Shown here: positions 5,770-8,952 of the stretch, in pieces
Numbering within the stretch: the first letter of the stretch is position 1
How the letters are laid out: each line of letters starts with the position of its first letter
Origin: Ignavibacteria bacterium UBA4661
GTDB taxonomy: Bacteria > Bacteroidota > Ignavibacteria > Kapaibacteriales > UBA4661
Assembly (NCBI GenBank): GCA_002405405.1
Contig: DHLT01000206.1
Span: 1 to 8,952 of the forward strand
DNA: 8,952 nt
Reading direction: 5' to 3'
The notes under the pieces: generated by a model
Database searches by the model: none
The model's input: only the letters and a program-made list of their open reading frames with translations
What the model was told of the DNA's origin: nothing
Program-made: the position numbers and the translations under genes

Positions 5770-7629
5770 ATGCTACAAGAAATAATCAATTTCACAAAAG
5801 ATATTGCTCATACAAGCCCTGATTACTTTACCAGTGGGTTGAGACCAAGTGAAGGGCTTCATGTATTGATCAAACTTGATGAAAGCGGAAACATACCCCG
5901 TGAAGCAGATAGCGTAACACCTCGAAGCGACTGTTTTAGAACTTTTGTGATAGATAAAAAATCACAACCAGTTGAAGAATGGGATGAGATTTCCAAATAC
6001 GAGTACTATTCAGATTATTTTGATTCTAATAAATGGCTGGATAGTACAAATATGAAAATACACTCGACTATTCCATATTCACTATGGTTTAAAAAAGGCA
6101 GTGTTGATAATCCTGTCAAGGGACTCCCACTCAAAGATAGTTTCTCTAATTTTTTTTCTGCTTCGATTAAACTAGGTGATACTTCCGAGAATGAGGTTTC
6201 GCTTATCAAGCAGATAGAAGTCTTCTGTCAAGACTATCTTATTGGCGTGTTGGAATCAAATTCGGATTATCAAAAAATGAAAGGTAGAGAAAAAGATAAT
6301 CCGGGCGACTACATCAAAATTTACTTTGTTCATATTCCTATAGAACTAGTCGTAATATCAAAAGCACGCTACCTTTCGAAAAAACTGTTTCTTAAAGATG
6401 CTTATACGGTCAAACTCGATAATGAAGTTGTAGGCCTAAGTAGTTTTCAAAATACGATGGGCGATAAGAAGATATTTCTTCAGCACACAACAACCCCGTT
6501 TGGTGTCAATACACGGATTCCTGAAATCAGTACAGCATACCTTTATCAATTTCAAAAACTACTTGAAGCAAAGAAACTCCCCAGCCCATTGCCTATATTC
6601 ATAGATAGAAAAGAACTTAATCATCATCTTATTACTGTCTATAAAGAAGATGGTGTAAAAAGTTTAGGGGAAATGCTACGAGAAATACTCACTCTACACA
6701 ACAATGAATATTCCGATGTCGGAAGCTACTTGTTATTGAATTGGGCAAACACAAAAAAGGGCTTAGAATTCCGTGATGTGGACTTTGTTTCAAACTTTAG
6801 AGTTGTATTTGAAGAACCAATGGTCGTGCAACCAGTCGTCAACTATGCGCAAGGTGATTACGAAGTGCCGACTCTACATTGTCAAACCATCTTGGATTTT
6901 GAGATCATAATCGTTCAGAAGATATTCTCGAATGCTTTAGTTACAAGAACAAAAGAGGGTAACTACATCAGAAAGTATTTTGATGAGATTTCGTCAGAGT
7001 ACTGTTCTGATACGACCTATCAAAATGTCTTGCGATACCGTAAGGCGTTCTATGACTTTATCTATAAATCACGGCATGAGGCAATTACAGCACGAATGTG
7101 GTTTAATATCCTATGGTCAGAAATCTGTGAGAACATCAAGCAAAATAAGCAGTTCATCATACGAGAACTACTCGATATTCTTTTTTCATTAAATCATCAT
7201 TTCGATTCAACTAATTCAAATTTTGGAGGACACTCTATGCCATCACTCATTCCACAACTGCGCGATAATGTGCGTGCAGTGATTCATTCTCAAGGTGCAA
7301 AGCACCTTGAAAGCGATGAAGAGTTTTGTTATGCCGCCGGACAACTCATGTATATGCTTGTCTATGCAAATTCATCGGGAAATAAATCTCATGCTTTGAT
7401 TGAGCCGTATATCAGTAAAACACAGATAAAGCAGTTCAAGCTTGCTCTTGCCAATGGTATTCAACGGTACTCACATGCCTTTGAAATAATGGCGAATGGA
7501 AAAGGTAGAACGGAATCCCTTGCGGCAGAAGTTTTGGGGTATGATTCTGAGATTGATTTAAAAGAACTGCTACCTATTACGCTTGCGGGGTACTTCTCGC
7601 AGTCGCTTGTTTTTGAAAAAACTGAATGA
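5770..7629 (+). CDS. cas8b: Cas8b large subunit of the type I-B Cascade complex
   Basis: The protein has 619 residues, a usual length for the divergent Cas8b (Csh1/TM1802-like) group. Cas8b recognises the PAM, contacts the crRNA 5' end and helps recruit Cas3. Assignment rests on position (between cas6 and cas7), length and pattern: an N-terminal part starting MLQEIINFTKDI, a central segment at 316-350 with YLLLNWANTKKG and a following DVDFV strand, and a helical C-terminal part from about 390. The six cysteines are scattered with no CxxC pair, so the zinc-finger site seen in many Cas8b proteins is absent. ATG 5770 has an SD-like AGAGGA 8 nt upstream. The last 130 residues can be made separately from an internal start at 7237. 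The gene is followed by a 78-nt gap before cas7. Large subunits diverge fast, so the exact subfamily is uncertain, but the large-subunit role is well supported by context. Confidence 0.85.
   Translation: MLQEIINFTKDIAHTSPDYFTSGLRPSEGLHVLIKLDESGNIPREADSVTPRSDCFRTFVIDKKSQPVEEWDEISKYEYYSDYFDSNKWLDSTNMKIHSTIPYSLWFKKGSVDNPVKGLPLKDSFSNFFSASIKLGDTSENEVSLIKQIEVFCQDYLIGVLESNSDYQKMKGREKDNPGDYIKIYFVHIPIELVVISKARYLSKKLFLKDAYTVKLDNEVVGLSSFQNTMGDKKIFLQHTTTPFGVNTRIPEISTAYLYQFQKLLEAKKLPSPLPIFIDRKELNHHLITVYKEDGVKSLGEMLREILTLHNNEYSDVGSYLLLNWANTKKGLEFRDVDFVSNFRVVFEEPMVVQPVVNYAQGDYEVPTLHCQTILDFEIIIVQKIFSNALVTRTKEGNYIRKYFDEISSEYCSDTTYQNVLRYRKAFYDFIYKSRHEAITARMWFNILWSEICENIKQNKQFIIRELLDILFSLNHHFDSTNSNFGGHSMPSLIPQLRDNVRAVIHSQGAKHLESDEEFCYAAGQLMYMLVYANSSGNKSHALIEPYISKTQIKQFKLALANGIQRYSHAFEIMANGKGRTESLAAEVLGYDSEIDLKELLPITLAGYFSQSLVFEKTE
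7225..7230 (+). promoter_or_regulatory. Internal Shine-Dalgarno site within cas8b, for Cas11b
   Basis: GGAGGA lies 6 nt before an in-frame ATG (7237-7239). It is a fuller SD match than those before cas6 (none), cas8b (AGAGGA), cas7 (AGGGA) or cas5 (weak AAGG). The codons covering it encode Gly-Gly-His, with no evident reason for this exact sequence beyond ribosome binding. Its placement at the junction with the C-terminal helical domain supports function. Confidence 0.75.
7237..7629 (+). CDS. cas11b: Cas11b small subunit, made from an internal start in cas8b
   Basis: A 130-residue protein in the same frame as cas8b begins at codon 490 (MPSLIPQLRDNV) and shares its stop. It is predicted to be mostly helical, with segments at about MPSLIPQLRDNVRAVIHS, EEFCYAAGQLMYMLVYANS and KTQIKQFKLALANGIQRYSH, as expected for a helical-bundle small subunit. 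In type I-B, I-C and I-D systems, independent translation of the small subunit from inside the large-subunit gene has been shown experimentally, and Cas11 lines the complex belly, contacting target and non-target strands. No separate small-subunit gene is seen between cas6 and cas5 here, consistent with this route. Size, frame, SD spacing and domain boundary all fit. Expression is inferred, not observed. Confidence 0.72.
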   Translation: MPSLIPQLRDNVRAVIHSQGAKHLESDEEFCYAAGQLMYMLVYANSSGNKSHALIEPYISKTQIKQFKLALANGIQRYSHAFEIMANGKGRTESLAAEVLGYDSEIDLKELLPITLAGYFSQSLVFEKTE

Positions 7630-7707
7630 CAATGATAAACCCAATAACAGTGAATCTGATAACAACTAATAATTTCCAAACAATTAATACTCAATAGGGA
7701 AAACATC

Positions 7708-8622
7708 ATGGCTACATACTCACAGCGCGTCTATGGCGCAATCATTGTCAAATCCATCAATTCAAACTTCAATGCCGACTTTACACATAGCCCGAGGACA
7801 TTACCCGATGGAACAGTGTATGCAACGGATAAGGCATTAAAGTATGCAGTTAAAGATTATCTAAGAAAGCAAGGAAATAGTTTGTTCTATATTCAGCGTA
7901 ATGATTCGAAGGAACTAAAACCATTAACTTTAGATAAAACATACGACTTCCTGTTTACTAAAGGAGCAGACAAAGAAAATAAAGTAACCCTACTTAAGAA
8001 TCTACTTTCTTGCTTAGATATACGGTTTTTCGGTGCCACTTTTGCGGGAAAAATGGGTAATGTCTCTATACATGGTCCTGTGCAAATCAATCATGGAGTG
8101 AATCGTTTTCCTGAGAACGAAATCTATTCAGAGCAAATAAAAGCACCATTCGCGGGCAATGATGGTGCTGATATGACGACTATTGGTAGTCAAACCAATT
8201 TACGTGAAGGACACTATGTATATCACATGAGCATCAATCCTAAAAATCTTTCGGAGTATGCTCAGATAGCCAATAGTGAAGGGCTTACTCATGCAGATAT
8301 TGATACTCTGAAAAATACACTGCGTTATTGTGTTACAGCCCTTGATTCTTCACGAAAAATTGGTTGTGAGAACGAAGCATTAGTATGGGTAACTATGAAA
8401 GAGGGTTCAACGAAACACTTGCCGTCGTTCACTGAATTAATTGATATTACTCGTAGCACAGCCGACACTCGTATTATTGACTGCACTCGTTTGGATGCTG
8501 TCTTATCGTCAGTTGCTGATGATATTGCAACAATCGAGGTTTGGTATAATCCGATCAATACCGAACTGAAAGGTTTGGAAAATGCAAGTAAGTACAATCT
8601 CTTATCCGGCTCAAAACTTTAA
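7708..8622 (+). CDS. cas7: Cas7 (Csh2-type) backbone subunit of type I-B Cascade
   Basis: The protein has 304 residues, normal for Cas7b/Csh2. Several copies polymerise along the crRNA spacer to form the Cascade backbone. Diagnostic stretches are DIRFFGATFAGK (from residue 104), VSIHGPVQINHGVNRFPENE, then an 'IKAPFAG' segment and MTTIGSQTNLREGHYVYHMS (from residue 156), which are highly typical of Csh2 proteins. The N-terminal MATYSQRVYGAIIVKSINSN is the first strand of the RRM-like palm. ATG 7708 has AGGGA 7 nt upstream. The stop lies 11 nt before cas5, consistent with one transcript. It is complete with no sign of damage. Confidence 0.95.
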   Translation: MATYSQRVYGAIIVKSINSNFNADFTHSPRTLPDGTVYATDKALKYAVKDYLRKQGNSLFYIQRNDSKELKPLTLDKTYDFLFTKGADKENKVTLLKNLLSCLDIRFFGATFAGKMGNVSIHGPVQINHGVNRFPENEIYSEQIKAPFAGNDGADMTTIGSQTNLREGHYVYHMSINPKNLSEYAQIANSEGLTHADIDTLKNTLRYCVTALDSSRKIGCENEALVWVTMKEGSTKHLPSFTELIDITRSTADTRIIDCTRLDAVLSSVADDIATIEVWYNPINTELKGLENASKYNLLSGSKL

Positions 8623-8633
8623 GGTTACCTATA

Positions 8634-8952
8634 ATGAAAAAACTGATTTCTGTCGATATGCAGGCACAGTTCGGTCATTTGAAAAAAAATGATATGAATG
8701 AAGGGTTGTCTTTAACCTATACATATCTGCATAAGCCCGCATTGCTCGGAATCTTTGGTGCAATCATAGGTCTTGGTGGTTATTCGCAAGCGTATGCAGA
8801 ACAGGAAAAAGTTCAAGTAAAGCGAGGTCAGCTACAACCAAAGCGTTTGCCTGAATACTATCAACTATTCAAGCATCTACGTTTGAGTATCGGTTTGCCG
8901 GATTCTGCTCGAGGTACATTCTCAACAACAGTGATGGGGTACGATAATTCTG
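8634..8952 (+). CDS. cas5: Cas5 (type I-B), 5' part, cut by the window edge
   Basis: The first 106 codons are present and the rest lies outside the window. Cas5 binds the 5' handle of the crRNA and connects it to Cas8b and the Cas7 backbone. The start MKKLISVDMQAQFGHLKKND has the Cas5 first strand followed by the FGH-L-K motif, and HKPALLGIFGAIIGLGGY (33-50) is the family's hallmark helix, which has the form 'P.r..LlGiiGaiLGl..Y'. The start at 8634 is 11 nt after the cas7 stop, with only a weak AAGG upstream. Cas3, Cas4, Cas1 and Cas2 would be the expected next genes. Confidence 0.92.
   Translation, partial: MKKLISVDMQAQFGHLKKNDMNEGLSLTYTYLHKPALLGIFGAIIGLGGYSQAYAEQEKVQVKRGQLQPKRLPEYYQLFKHLRLSIGLPDSARGTFSTTVMGYDNS

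Overview
The window joins two unrelated blocks, all on the + strand. The left half (about 1-4758) encodes secreted or membrane proteins. The right half (about 5089-8952) is the start of a type I-B CRISPR-Cas effector operon that runs off the right edge. The sequence is moderately AT-rich. WG-repeat and transglutaminase-like exported proteins, weak or absent Shine-Dalgarno (SD) sites at several starts, and a Cas6-Cas8b-Cas7-Cas5 order fit a member of the Bacteroidota/Chlorobiota (Ignavibacteria/Kapabacteria-like) group. That placement is inference from protein style only; there is no rRNA or other phylogenetic marker here.

Left block: the 3' end of an unrecognised charged protein (1-189) is followed by a promoter-like AT-rich gap. 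Next is a 72-residue membrane protein (242-460), whose stop overlaps the start of an exported protein with N-terminal WG repeats and two transglutaminase-like domains (457-2538). The two domains have different active-site substitutions: Cys to Ser in the first and Asp to Glu in the second. After a 300-bp gap comes a 639-residue exported protein made almost entirely of WG repeats (2839-4758). Sharing the WG module suggests the two large proteins belong to one cell-surface or periplasmic theme.

Right block: after a 330-bp non-coding gap with an 11-bp tandem duplication come cas6 (5089-5742, crRNA maturation), cas8b (5770-7629, large subunit), cas7 (7708-8622, crRNA-backbone subunit) and the first 106 codons of cas5 (8634 to the edge). 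Together these make the crRNA-guided Cascade complex. No CRISPR array, cas3 or adaptation genes lie in the window; in this operon type they would be expected beyond the right edge.

The most informative signal is inside cas8b. A full GGAGGA at 7225-7230 lies 6 nt before an in-frame ATG at 7237, which would release the last 130 residues as a separate protein. This matches the known mechanism by which type I-B systems make the small subunit Cas11b from within cas8b. It is a predicted instance of a described mechanism, not a new system. I did not find convincing evidence of a wholly undescribed system.
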